Shown: positions 21,881 to 33,909 of the stretch, one piece after another
Numbering within the stretch: position 1 is the stretch's first letter
Layout: every line of letters begins with the position of its first letter
Source: Buxus sempervirens
Taxonomy: Eukaryota > Streptophyta > Magnoliopsida > Buxales > Buxaceae
DNA: 64,000 nt
Direction of reading: 5' to 3'
Assembly: GCA_947561395.2 (NCBI GenBank)
Contig: OX387194.1
Span: 19,330,048 to 19,394,047, forward strand
Translations under genes and position numbers: made by a program
Notes under the pieces: generated by a model
The model's input: only the letters and a program-made list of their open reading frames with translations
Databases searched by the model: none
What the model was told of the DNA's origin: nothing

Positions 21881-23944
21881 TGTGAGACATGGGAAAAATC
21901 ACCGGAATGATCATCCCTCCGTCAACACACGGGCTCATCGCAAAAATGGGAGAGTCGCCACCATTCATGATTTTGGGGTGAGAATGGACACCAAAATGTT
22001 GAAAATCATTAAAAAAGTGCAAAATGCCAATTCTAGGGTAAAGATAACCCTACTTGAAAATCAAATCCAGAGATGGGTAAGGGGATTAGATTATGAACGG
22101 GGGAAGGTGTTAGGCACCCCCATTCATCCACACGAAGTGGTAGCCAAGTGTATGTTCATGCAAAAATAAGAAAGCTTGCTAAAATCATAGAAAATCTTAA
22201 AAAAGGACCAATGTATGATATTTCCACATGAAGATCTAAATGGATTCTAGATCTTCTCTTATATCAATATAATTTCTGGAATATCTCAAAAGATGGAAAT
22301 CAAAGCACAAGTTGCTAAAAAAACCAAGTTGAATCAAATCCGGAAAATTCAGTAAAAAGTATGCCATTTGCCTTGAAATCCTTCAAATACCATTTTAAAT
22401 TGAATCAAACCAAATCCATTTGAAAGATTAGGGTAAATAAGAGTCTCATGCAAAATTTCACTTCATTCCGATAAAAATCCTAAGAGTTATGCTCCTTTGA
22501 AGTTGCTGCTGGGGATTTGTAAAAATGATAAGTGGGCAACTTTGGAAAATTGTCTAGAAAAATCCACTCCATAAAAATCCACGAAATTTGGTGTGATTGA
22601 AGTCTGTATGGCCATCTTTCAAAAGAAACTAGCCTCATACAAAAATCCCTTCGGATGTGCCTTGGGTGGTCTCCCGAACAGGCCCCGAAGATTACAGATT
22701 TACCCAGAAAAGTACAAATGAACAGTTCTGAGTAAATCGGCTACCAATAATTCAAATGGAATCCAAAAATTATGAAACTAATTGGATTTGAAAATAGACT
22801 CATAAAGGAATACTCAGAAACAAAAATCACTCGAATCGGACTTAAAACGAACACATGGCGCTCCGTCGAAGTGACAAGTTCTGTATTTGAACCTGAACTG
22901 TCCACTTAACTTCGACAGAGAGGTGTCAAAAATCCGTTTGATGGAACTTTATGAAATTTGGTGGACATAAACTAGACAGCCTCACCTTTCCCATGGTTCT
23001 GGAATCGCTCCAAAATTCATCCGGACGATGAAGTTATGAGCGTCCGAAGTCAGGGTACAGGTGCTGTCCAGTTAGGCCCTTCTTCAAGAAAACCAAATTC
23101 GAAAAAGTGATAAAGTGTGTGAGATTCGTGTGAGATGAGTCCGAAACTTTTGAAAATCACTTGAAAACACTCCAGAATTTGATTGAGGCCATTTATTGGA
23201 GATTTATCACAATGAATGTAATAAATCCCCAAATGTGAGCCTATTCACCAAAAAAGTGTAATATGTGTGCAAGAGTGAAAAACCAAACAACATATCATGC
23301 ATATAGATTCAACAAGATAGGTTCTAGCATAGCCTAGGGTTCCGTTCCATTATCGTTTCCCTCTGTTCTCTCTCCCCGTTAAACACGGTTCTTCGAGATA
23401 ATCAAGGGTACTTTGATTATAGAACGGTTTTCAATCATTCAAAAGCCTTATGCTACATAGGTTCTAGCACTAGGGTCAATCCCCAGTCTCGTTTCTCCTA
23501 GATCCGCCTTCACGTTTTACGGCTAGGGGAGTCTTGAGATACTTTGAGCCGGGGAAGGATCTCCACACATACAAACAAGGCTTTATTCTACAGAAAGGTA
23601 GAAGAAGAGATCTAGATCTAGGAATGTAAAGACAGAAAATAAAAAGAAAAGTTGAGGCTTACCTGAGTTCTGGAGGCGATTCCGCAGCGGTTTTCTTCTT
23701 CTCTTGGAGTTCTTCTTTGCGAGAATTCAAAACAAGAGTTGAGTCCATTTGCTTAAGGAGGAGTCTCCTATTTATAGGCAAAGGTTAGGGTTAGGGTTGG
23801 TGAGAATGGTAGACACAACATAATGTCTATAGCCCACCAACCTTAACCCTAAGGCTATTTCCGAGATTTCCCCTCATTTAATGAGGGATATGATGGTAAA
23901 AGTGAAAAGCTCTCGGAAAACCCTAATTTTGAGCAAAACTAGCG

Positions 23945-24084
23945 TATCCGGCATGTCAGGCCGGATACACAAGTACCTTAATGTATCCGGTCTATGATGC
24001 CGGATACACTGAGGTCTACTTGTATCCGGCATTGTCCACCGGATACAAAGAAGGACACTTGTATCCGGCCTGAGTTGCCGGATA
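23945..24084 (-). repeat. 39-bp-period hairpin array in LTR U3
   Basis: Four 23-bp dyads start at 23945, 23984, 24023 and 24062, exactly 39 bp apart. The consensus is TATCCGGC, a 7-nt loop, then GCCGGATA. The 16-bp spacers are less conserved than the stems. Confidence 0.88.
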
Positions 24085-24129
24085 CAAGGAAAAAAAGCCT
24101 TTTTTTTTCGAATTTTAACACAGGCAATA

Positions 24130-24235
24130 CTTATTTACATGTAATATCGTTTAAGTAAATGTCCTCGTATTTTTTAATCTCCATTTACTTAAGATATTAC
24201 ATGTAAATAAGCAAACACCCCCCCCCCCCCCCCCC
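24130..24235. repeat. Near-perfect 30-bp inverted repeat followed by an 18-C run
   Basis: Arms 24130-24161 and 24182-24211 are reverse complements apart from a 2-nt bulge, with a 20-nt loop. The ends read CTTATTTACATGTAATATC and GATATTACATGTAAATAAG. A homopolymer of 18 C follows at 24218-24235. It resembles a very small MITE or foldback insertion, but no TSD is evident. Confidence 0.75.
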
Positions 24236-24671
24236 ATTTGAATCCATTAAAAATAGTTCCAGACCCAAATTCCAAGTGAATAAAAAGTCAACTTTCCAGT
24301 TCTAGGCAAAATTCCGATTTTTCAGGTCTGGAAAAAAGGTTCAATATGTTAAAACCCTGGTATTCGTCAAGATTTAAAATCTCAAAAAATTCATTTATGC
24401 AATAACATTGCTAAAAACCTGATTACCAGGAAAAATTATCTTGAAATCTTGCTTTAAAAAATATTTCATTTTCTGGGGTCAAAAGTCAACAAAATTCAAC
24501 CGGAAAAAGTTTGACTTTGCACAAAAGATAGAATTTGGGTCTTTTCCTTTACGGCTTTGGATTCAAATGGGTTAAGTATCTCAAGCCTAATGCAAAGAAT
24601 TGAAAATTCCAATAAAATATTTCTCTCCTTCAAGATTTATCAAAAATCGTGCAATTTTGGGGTGTCTACAG

Positions 24672-25391
24672 AGGCACTCTAAAACAAATTGCCTAGGACT
24701 CTTTTTGCCTTCGGTTCTCACATATTTTGAAGCTTAAAGCCCCAACACTTGACTTTGTGCTAATGGATTTTCTTATAGACATTGCCAACTTTGGGTAGGT
24801 AATTTGAAAGATGAGGAATGCTGTAATTTTTTAACAAAAGGAACTATCCTTAGAAGAGACATATCGCCACATTGCTAGGCTCCAGGAAGATTCTAAACTT
24901 CTTACTAATAGCATTAGAGATGTGACAAAGGCTCCAACAGAACTTGAAGTGCAATGGAATTATCCAGAATCACCTTATGCAAAAATTAATTTCGACAGAG
25001 CCTTTAGAAGTGCAAGTAATCAAGCGGTTGCTTGAGCTATCTATAGAGATCATTTTGGAAGTTTTTTTGGGTGGATTTTCTACTGTGGTTAAGGTTTCTT
25101 TTAGTGATCCAGGCTAAAGCGTTAGTCGCGTTAGAAGGTCTCAAGTTGGTTGCTGCTATTGGTCGATCTTAGGTGATTTTGGAAGGGGATTCTTTGATTC
25201 TTGTACAACTTTTGTCCAAACTTGAATCAGATTGGCCGTGGAGAATTCATGCAACACTAAGTGAAATCTGGGATTTATGTACCTCTTTCCTATCAGTTCA
25301 TTTCTTGCATACCTTTAGGAAAGGTAATCAAGTGGTTGACTCATTAGAAAACTTTGTAATGGTCAAATTTCAATGTACGTAGCTTAGCTAC
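24672..25391 (+). pseudogene. LINE ORF2 fragment, segment 3 of 3 (RNase H-like end)
   Basis: Broken frames give NFDRAFRSASNQAVA, then AKALVALEGLKLVAAIG, and an open stretch at 25173-25382 with VILEGDSLILVQLLSKLESD and HTFRKGNQVVDSL. This is the RVT_3/RNase H-like domain common at the C-terminus of plant L1 ORF2. It follows segments 1 and 2 in order, so the three pieces are one LINE copy. Confidence 0.8.
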
Positions 25392-28300
25392 TATAACGTC
25401 CTGGATTGGGAGTAATTAATCTATACCAATATATAAAGGGAATTGCCAAGATTCTGCCCTGATAATCAAATGGAATGAGTAACCAAATGGAATTAATCTA
25501 TGCCCAAGTTGCCCCTTAGCTATTTCTTCTTTTATAGATTTATTATGCCATGTAACTTTAACTAACCAAAGAGAATGAGATGGTGGAGTGTTTTTCTAAG
25601 TAGGCCCCATAAAATATTTTCAAATTAGGATTTTGCTATTTACGTAGCGTTTGCACTCCCCTAATGAATAATTATCTAAACCTGAAATGTTAGTATTGTG
25701 GGGCCGGGAACAAAATAAAAACAATGGAAGTCTTCAAAATTACATCAGTTGGATATCAAGGAATACTAAACTACTCTCAACTCTCTAACATAATATTAAT
25801 CCTCTAAAGAACTTAAAGGAACCTAAAAATTACTTCAATTGACTATAAAGAAAATATAACTAGGAAACAATAACATGATCCTCTAAATCATCTACTGTAC
25901 CCTCAGTAGTATCTACCCTGATTGGCTCGTCATTTCTAAGAGTATTTGAAAAATAAAGACAATTAGAGTGAGATATAAATCTCAGTAAATAGCAATATGC
26001 ATGCTAGAAAAACAGTCTATAAAGATTTCCCTAAACAATTTCATGAGGTATAACGATAAAACTGAATGTCAACTGTATTAAATGACATGGCACACTACAT
26101 TAGTGACATGATAAGACTCGTGAAAATATTAGAATCTTTATAAGATTAGTCAATAGTCCCAACTTGACAATCAAGTCTAGATAACCCCAAAACCGAATTC
26201 CAAATAATACAACCAATAGACCTTACCCCATGGTGGCTACAAATTGCTGCAGTCTTCCCCTTTAGAAAACCTCACCTTATGGTGGCTCACCATTGGCTAC
26301 TACAGAATAACCAAATAAAGATAATCTAACTCTTCACTATCTAGCTACATATTTGGATTCATAACGCGCTAAGCCCGCTAGACACAAATCAACAAAAAAC
26401 TATCCATTTTGATTGTCAAAACCAATAATAATAGTTTCAAACCAATGCCTTTTCCTTAGGCACAACCAAAATTTCCAAACCAAAGTAACAGAGATGTGTA
26501 TCCAAATTAAGTTATTCCTCATGAAAAACCAAACACATTATCCTCATAGTGAAATCCAAATAATAATGGTTGGCCAAACATAACTCTTCTATAGTAATTC
26601 CCCAATATTATTCAAATTTCCTCAATTTAAAACCTAAAGCACCATAATTTATAGAAAATCAAAGTTCAATATTCTAAAGCTCTTGAACTTCACACTTGAT
26701 GTTGCATTCAAGCATGGGTCGAGCGAACAAAAACAGCTTTCAGGTTTCAAATTAATTCTTAGTCACACTATGTTGTGCTCAAGCGTGGCTCGTTCGCGAT
26801 CAAAATAACACTTGGTGCTTGATTTGGCGCTCGAGCCAATTTGCAGATTTTCTTGGGTTTCTGCAATTACAAAGTCGAACCCTTCTTTATTCACAATTTC
26901 TTATAAAAACCAATTAGTTTTCATTCTAAAACATACCTAAACTCTTCTAAGTTGGTTTTATTTAAATTGAAATTCTTGAGGATGAAACATGTTTTTAACA
27001 ACTATTTCATTGATCGTCCCATAAATTTTAACTTGTAAAAGCTTAATAATATTTCTAAAAATCTTCCTGTCAATACTTCTTTGTCCATATTCAAAACCAA
27101 ACTTCTGTTCCCTTTAACCACCAATCCAAACAGAGTAAAACATGCAATTTCCTCCAGTTTTCTTAGAGTTTGCCACTTACTCTGATTGCAAATCCTCAAT
27201 AACTTCCTTTGAGGTTTCTCCCAAGCTCTTCAATTTCTTCTTTCCTAGATTTCCTTCCTTTCTTCCCTTTTCTCTTTCTTCTCTTTTCTCAGCCATAGCA
27301 CTCTTCTCCCTTCTAGGTAGAGCTGGAAAAAATTGAACCGACCCGACGGGCCAACCCGATTAACCTGATTATAAACTGGTTGGGTTGACCCGTTTATTAA
27401 TTGGGTTGGGTGCGGGTTAAGGTTTTCCCAACCCGCCCATAATCGGGTCAACCCGATTATAACCCGTCTACCCTACGGGTTACCCGATTATAACCCAATC
27501 GCAAAACTCTTACTCTTCCGGTCTTCCGCTCTTCTGCCCCCAAGGTGTTTGGGAGTCTCCCTCTCTTCTAGTTCTGTCCAGATCCTTCTGAGAGATCTGA
27601 GGTACCTGAATCCGGTCCTCTTCACGAAGCTCACAAACGAGTGGTCGCAAAAACGAGATCAAAACTCTATAGGATCATTTGCAGAAACCCTAGCTTCGGC
27701 GCAAAGATCGAACTGCATCTGCGTACATTAACACTCAGGCGGAGAAATCATCCGCTGGAAGCCATTAACAGAAACTTCTTCAGCATAAGCATCGATTCAC
27801 TCACATAGAGAGTAAGTTAAATTTGATAATTTTCTCTTTTATCCTCTGCAAGATGCTTTGCCAGCACCTTCTCTTCTTCACCGTGAGTTTTATACCATTT
27901 TATCAGGACATGCGTGATGCGTATGTGACAAGAGATTAGGAGGGCAAAAAAGAAAAATAAAAGAAGAGGGCTCAAACAATATTTGTACCAAATTTTCCTA
28001 TTATAGCAAAATCAAAATAAAAAATTTGCTGGAAACGATAGCAAAGGGGCAAGAAGTGAAGAAACCCTAGATCGATTGAGATTGAAAAGTCCCGCTTCAT
28101 TTTGGTCTGTTGCTGTTGAGCAATAGTTCGATGATTTACGTGTACAGCTTGAAATCAAAATAAAAGAACTCAGAAGTCAGGACCTCCACCATCCACCATC
28201 GAAGAAGAAGAAGAAATTGCAGAGAATAACCTAAATCTCTCATATCTCAAACAAGAAGAGAGCAAAGAAGTCGTATGGAAAACGAAAATAGTGGGGGAAA

Positions 28301-28996
28301 AGCTTGCAGAAAAAGCGCCCATAGATAGGCTCTCTTTCCTCCCGGCTCCCGGTCATAGTCGTGTGGGGGAAAGCAAAACAGTCGATGGGGATGAAACCAA
28401 TAATCGGGTTGGCGGGTTGAACCCGATTAGTGGCGGGTTGGGTTCGGTTTAGGGGTTTTCCAACCCGCCACTAATCGGGTTCAACCCGACCCAACCCGAT
28501 TAACTCTCAGCCCGACTCTGATCCGCCCGAACCCGACCCGTTTCCAGCTCTACTTCTGGGTTTATTCGACCACTTTTCCTTGGTATTAGAAATCTACAAT
28601 TATTTAAAAGGAAAACCTATTCAAATTAGGAAACTCATTCCCTCAATTCTCTCTCACATGCCCCCATTAATTGGAGTCTTTATGAATTAAAATCCGTTTT
28701 TAGTTACTCTCTAAAATTCTCTTAAATATTCTCCCTTAAATCCCATATATGTATCCTTCTTATTTAATTAAGTTTTCCCTTCATGATCAAGTATATTGTT
28801 ACTTCACCATAGTATCGACTTCCTCAAATTTCCAAAAATCTCTATTCTTTAAAATAAACTCTAATTCCTTCTTTATCCCTTTCTTCATTTGAAACCACTA
28901 TTATTTAAAATCCCTAAATTTCAAATCTCCATATAATTTTATCCTAATATTCTCAATTAATTTCTTCATTTTATTTATAAAATTCAAGGTATTACA
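25392..28996 (-). mobile_element. Gamma-family LTR carrying a hAT insertion
   Basis: The left end TATAACGTCCTGGATT and right end CAAGGTATTACA are the reverse complements of the gamma end and start. Typical gamma text occurs at 25970-26010 (GAGATATAAATCTCAGTAAA) and CGAGC-rich blocks at 26695-26850. The hAT element at 27318-28552 lies within it. No matching TSD was found (GCTAC left, ACTCA right), so the copy may be rearranged or its ends slightly misplaced. Confidence 0.6.
27318..28552. mobile_element. Non-autonomous hAT element, 8-bp TSD CTTCTRGG
   Basis: Terminal inverted repeats are TAGAGCTGGAAA and TTTCCAGCTCTA. Flanks are CTTCTAGG (27310-27317) and CTTCTGGG (28553-28560), an 8-bp duplication with one mismatch, diagnostic for hAT. 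Both subterminal zones are dense in CGGGTT/AACCCG. The interior (about 27490-28330) is a different, non-repetitive sequence with a 60-codon ORF at 27549-27731 of unknown origin, possibly captured DNA. No transposase is visible. Confidence 0.85.
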
Positions 28997-29383
28997 ACTC
29001 ACTCCCTCCTTTCTCTTTACCTTTCATCTTGCTGATGTTAGAGGTCGCATTTTTGTAAGATCTTAATCCAATAATATATGTTTTTGGGTTTTTACCTACC
29101 AAAGAAAAACCAAAAAAACGGGTGAAGAGGTTGGTTCAACTCCATCCAATTCAATTATCCTTCAAGTTGAATGAAGTTGAAGACCCCATAAACATAAAAT
29201 TTTTACAAAATACAATAAATTTAAAAATGTTCGGTTCAATACAAATCGTACATGGTTTTTTTTTGTGTTCACATTTGGTTTTCATTTACTCCTCTAATTT
29301 AACCTGAAGATCCATGTTGGGTTTATAGTTAAGTTGAGCTGTGGTTTAGAATGAGTCATTGAGATGTCCAATGGTAGCTCGAC
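28997..29383. other. Unassigned AT-rich stretch
   Basis: I see no gene, RNA or repeat that can be named. The short ORF at 29122-29307 runs through AT-rich text and has no recognised motif. Confidence 0.4.
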
Positions 29384-29857
29384 TAAGGGTTGTCAGTAGG
29401 TCGGATAAAGATCTGAATTCGACCCGATTATTCGAATATGGATCTTAGTTTAGATCCAATTATCCGAACATGATTATATTCAGATTCGAATATGGTATTA
29501 CACATATTTGACCCAATAAATATCCAACTGTTTATTTTGTATATATGTTATGTTTTTGTAGGCCTTTCTAAGTTTTTTTTTATATATTAGTATAGAAGGA
29601 ATGAAGGTTTCGTATAGTATTTATTGATTTAAGGTCATAATATAAGACAGATTTGAATTAATACATCCTTATTTGATCCATAAATAATATTTTAATTTTT
29701 TTCCATAAATAATATAATCAGATTTAGATATCGGATAATCGGTCGGATTCGAATTCGGTATTAGATGTGAAAAATACGTCGGATAATTGGTATTTCTTGT
29801 TGAATCGAATTTAGATCTTAGCAAATTCGTATCGTATTCGACCCGTTTACAGCCCTA
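29384..29857. mobile_element. hAT-type MITE with imperfect 8-bp TSD
   Basis: Ends are TAAGGGTTGTCAG and TTTACAGCCCTA. Flanks AGCTCGAC (29376-29383) and GGCTCAAC (29858-29865) match at 6 of 8 positions. Subterminal text is rich in GACCCGA and TCGGAT. Length 474 bp, no coding capacity. Confidence 0.7.
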
Positions 29858-30189
29858 GGCTCAACCAACCCGTCTAGTTTGATTTTTAAGACGTTTCTTG
29901 TCGCATTTATCCTTTCATTCTTCACTCTTCTTTACTAAAGTACTTGTATAGTCAAACTCCCACTTCATTTTTTAATTAATTCAAAGTACCATTTTGTAGT
30001 AACAACACGCAAATCCAGTTAGGATACAAAATAAAGCTTATTGGCCATCGATTGATTGAGTTATTTGAGAGAGAAAATTATACTTGCCTCTTTTTTGCTT
30101 TTTGACAATTGCAACTACCTCCCTTGAGGTTTCTAAAATGATAATAACCTCATTTCTGATTTTGTTATTTGCTATATGTCCCTCCTTAG

Positions 30190-30544
30190 TAGGGATGACA
30201 ATGGGGCTGTTTAAACGGGTAACCTGCTCACCCCCAAATCGGACTTTCATATATTAAAGTATCTTTTTTAATGTCTTATATATTACTTTCATGTATACCA
30301 TATCTAAAAAATACATATTTTATTAATATATATATTTCTATTTAATAAACATGTTTTTTTTTTACTCACATTTTATATTCCAACCGCCCCATTACCAATC
30401 CGATAGGCGCGGAAGGGCTAGGCTTTGATATTGGCTAAACTATTATAGGGGTGGGTTCATGTTCACCAAAACCTGCCCCGTTGTGGCTAAATTATTATAG
30501 GGGCGGGTTCACATTCACCAAAACCTGCCCGGTTGCCATCCCTA
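30190..30544. mobile_element. hAT-type MITE, ends visible, TSD unclear
   Basis: Ends TAGGGATGACAATGGGGC and CCGGTTGCCATCCCTA form imperfect terminal inverted repeats. A direct internal duplication of about 55 bp (AAACTATTATAGGGG/AAATTATTATAGGGG) lies near 30436 and 30488. Flanks do not show a clear 8-bp duplication. Confidence 0.55.
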
Positions 30545-32586
30545 AAGAGATAACAAGAAATATCAAAATCCTACAACATGCTTTCTAATTTTTGTTTTTT
30601 TAATTAGTTTGAGAGATCGGTAAATACGAGAAAATGCAAAACAAGAAATACTGGAATCCCATATTTCGTTTTCTTGACATCCAAATTATGAAATCAGGTA
30701 TATGTAGAAGTGACACCGCGTCATTTTCAAATTTATCCTAAACCCAAACGACAAACTTGAACAGGACAAAAAAGAGCATCTTACCCAAAAAAAAAAAAAA
30801 AAAAGGGACAAAAAAGGGGCATATATAGAAGTGCCTTGTTTTCAGCTACAACTCAACTATTAGTTTGGATCAATCTCTTTGGCAGCTAATAACATCAAAA
30901 GCATTCCAAAAGTTAAAAAATTAATATTTCAAAATTCGAACCATCCAATTAAATTTGGTTCAATGGACGGGTAAGGCAACGGAAAAAGGAGAACCCTCTA
31001 TATACATGCGGTACGCTTGAAAGGGCCTAAATGAATAATTGGTACAAACCGGTATAAAGCCAATGTAGTATAAGAATACTAGAAGTGTGCACGTACAGTA
31101 CTGCATGTAAAGAGAGAGAGAACAGTTTTATAACTATCTAGATTTTAAATGAATAGATAGAATTTTAACTATTTTAACTTTATATTAGTTATGCTTTAAC
31201 AAGGAATATGCTTTTTGGGGAAGGCGTGCATAGTTGTTGGCACACTTCCCAAGGGACCTATTCTCATTATTACATGTAGTATAAAATTACATTATTATAT
31301 GTACTATAGAAGTACAGATTTTTTTAAAGAAAGAATCTGCTATTGGCCAATACCGAGTTATCTCAATGGATTCAAATTGATGCCCATGATTTTTTTAAAC
31401 CGGGATCGTCTTGTTGCGGTCCGGGACAAGGCCTTTTGAGGAAGGTATTAGACTCCGGCGGTCCCGAGTTAGATTGCCCGAGTCAAATGGGTACCGGACG
31501 GTATTGGTATTGTTTTGACTTGGACGGTCTAACTCGGAACCGCCTGAGTTCAAACGCCTTTTTCAATTTAAGAAAGAGACCCTTTCACGCTTTACAATGA
31601 CGTCTTGCACGCTAGCCTGCAAAGGGTCAAACGTTTTCTCAAAAGAGTTTCTGACTCTCGCAGGCTGTCATGTGATATGTCGCCAAAAAAAAACAAAAAA
31701 AAAAAAAAAAAAAAAAAAAAAAGAAAAGAAAGGGAAAGAAGGAGAGAGAAGGAAACAGATCAGAGAGAGCCTCTCTTAGGCTGGCGTGACGGCGTCTTCT
31801 CCGGCGAGCCTGCAAGACAGCTAAAAAAACCGAAAAAAATGACGGAGATAGAGAGAGAAAGAGAGGGGACGAACGAGATTGTTCTTCCGTTGTCGCAGGA
31901 GTGAACAGTGAGCACGGGATCATGTTATTGGGGTTTCATTTTTAGATCGGCTGGGACCGCCTTGTCTCACCGGTCCGGTCCACTTTGTACCAGGACCGGC
32001 CCACACCGGTCTGGTCTCCGATCCCGATACAAATACCCATGCTGATGCCGGCTCGTTTGACTGGTTGGTCAAATTATTAATATGGGAAACACTATTGTAC
32101 CAGCCCAGATTAAAAATCATGAGAGAAAAAAAAAAATTTAAAAATCATGAGCAAAAATGGCCTGCACCCAATTTATCGTGCATTTGTGTACTAGCCAATG
32201 CATTCTACTTAAATAACGTGTCACCCTTACTTATATATGTATTGGGAGAAAGCATTTCCTCTAGAGCCAAAATTTGGTAGTTCAGTGAAACCACCGGCTA
32301 GGATGAAGTATAGATGTGTGGGGCTCCCTACTGAAATGGGCATCCTTCTGTGTGTTTCATGCTGCTTCCCCTGAGTGGCACCAGATGAAATGCTCTCGTA
32401 TTGGGAATGATAGAAAGGGATCCATAGAATGCGTCAAAAACATAATTATCTTTCATAAAATAATTTTATAATGCATAATTACAATACATTGAGGTGAGTT
32501 CTTTTTTTTTTTGCTTTTCAGAAAAGAGACCTTTAATAAGTTCAAAGCCTTATATGTCCTAAACAATTGTTTATTTTCAAATTTTT
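30545..32586. other. Intergenic stretch with CCGG-rich repeat and long A run
   Basis: There is no convincing gene. Two zones, about 31380-31560 and 31945-32035, are rich in ACCGG/CCGGT words of the type found near hAT ends, and may bound one degraded element, but I could not define termini. An A run interrupted by one C fills 31685-31722. ORFs around it (31597-31923) are translations of that run and its purine-rich neighbour. Confidence 0.4.
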
Positions 32587-33068
32587 AGGGATAATTATAG
32601 TTCATGCCCTTGAGGTTTAGTTTGTGTAACAATCTCCCTTTCTAAAGGTTTGACCATTAAAATTTTATTAATTTTGATGAGGTGGCAAGACAAAAAATAT
32701 ATATTGAAAATTTTGCCCTTCTTATTTTAATTATTTAAAATAAAATACAAAAATTTTCTTTAATGAGTTGGTTGAATGTTTACAAAATTAGTTCAAATGA
32801 AAAAAACCTGACTCATCAATACACATCTATCTTGAGGGTGTTTTTGGTACTAAGACCTAAATAAAGCTTCTTTTACTTCTTAAATGTTAAAAAAGGGGGT
32901 AAATTTGTCTATTAAAATTTTTTTCAATTATGATTTTAATGGTCAAATGTTTAAACGGTGGAAATTGTTACACTTAAAAAACTTAAAATGGTAAACTGGT
33001 ATTTTAGGAATCTCGGGAGGACCAGTGAGATTATTGGAAACCCCAAGGGATAAACTGTAATTATCCTT
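32587..33068. mobile_element. MITE with about 30-bp terminal inverted repeats
   Basis: The left end GGATAATTATAGTTCATGCC and the reverse complement of the right end, GGATAATTACAGTTTATCCC, remain similar for about 30 bp (ending CTTGAGGTTT / CTTGGGGTTT). The interior is AT-rich and non-coding. The superfamily is uncertain; long TIRs would suit a Mutator-like MITE, but the T-rich flanks hide the TSD. Confidence 0.65.
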
Positions 33069-33506
33069 TTTAATTACATTTGACACCGCTAATAACTAAA
33101 GATACGCCGTCCCATCGGTCGACAAATATCAGAAGTCCAAAACGAAATCCTCGTTTGGTCAACTAATTTTTATATTCCTATCTTCACGTCTCCTAACATG
33201 TTAATATCTATGAGTTGGAAAAAAATGAACGCTGACCCACCAACCAAATAGTGCATAGACGGTGGTAACACACGCATGCGTAACCGCGTTACTGAAATTG
33301 TACTTCAAAACAAACAACAAAATGGATTAAAAAAAATCAGAAATTACTAAATCAAAACGATGCCACGTGTAAGATCTGTACTTCACAAATTCACCTCCTA
33401 AGTTTTGTAGGTTCAAATATAGATCCAAAGTGGGTTTCCTTTGCTTCTTTTTACTGGTGAACAGCACGTGCATACTACATATTAGTTAGTGTACACGAGT
33501 TATACT

Positions 33507-33901
33507 TAGAGTTGGCAACGGGTTGGGTCGGGGGTTAATCGGGTTGGACTAAATTAAGGCGGGTTAAAAAACCCTCAATCCAAACCCAACCCACCAATAA
33601 ACGGGTTCAATCCGCCAACCGGTTTATTATTATTATTTATTTTTCACAAAATATTATTAAAATAAGGTTGGGGGTTAATTGGATCGGGTTGTACCTGGTT
33701 CGGGTCAGGTTTTGGGGTTACTCAGGTCGGAACATGACACTTTTGTCAACTTTTTTTAATCGGGTTACCCCGTCGGGTTGGCGGGTCATACTTTGGTTGG
33801 AGTTTCGCCAACCCGCACCCAACCCAATTAATAAACGGGTCAACTCAACCTGTTTATAATCGGGTTGACCCGTCGGGTCAGGTGGCATTTTGCCGGCTCT
33901 A
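33507..33901. mobile_element. hAT MITE with perfect 8-bp TSD GTTATACT
   Basis: Ends TAGAGTTGGCAACGG and TTGCCGGCTCTA are inverted. GTTATACT at 33499-33506 and 33902-33909 is an exact 8-bp duplication, so borders are certain. The 395-bp body is filled with CGGGTTGG/CCAACCCG words, as in the element at 27318. ORF 33668-33859 is not a gene. Confidence 0.9.
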
Positions 33902-33909
33902 GTTATACT

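Larger units (their letters stand above)
21881..24671 (-). mobile_element. Alpha-family LTR with mismatched flanks (probable inter-element recombinant)
   Basis: It begins TGTGAGACATGGG and ends GGGGTGTCTACA, both normal alpha termini, with the TATA box at 23767-23775 and donor boundary at 23662/23663 (reverse). The flanks do not match: GGTTG (21876-21880) on the left lies in a beta LTR, GAGGC (24672-24676) on the right lies in LINE sequence. The right 230 bp match the LTR start at 63745. It also contains an 82-bp palindrome and an 18-C run. Confidence 0.75.

Noticed and set aside
31597-31923. Lysine/arginine-rich ORFs on both strands
   Set aside because: They run through a long A tract and nearby purine-rich DNA; low complexity explains the open frames.
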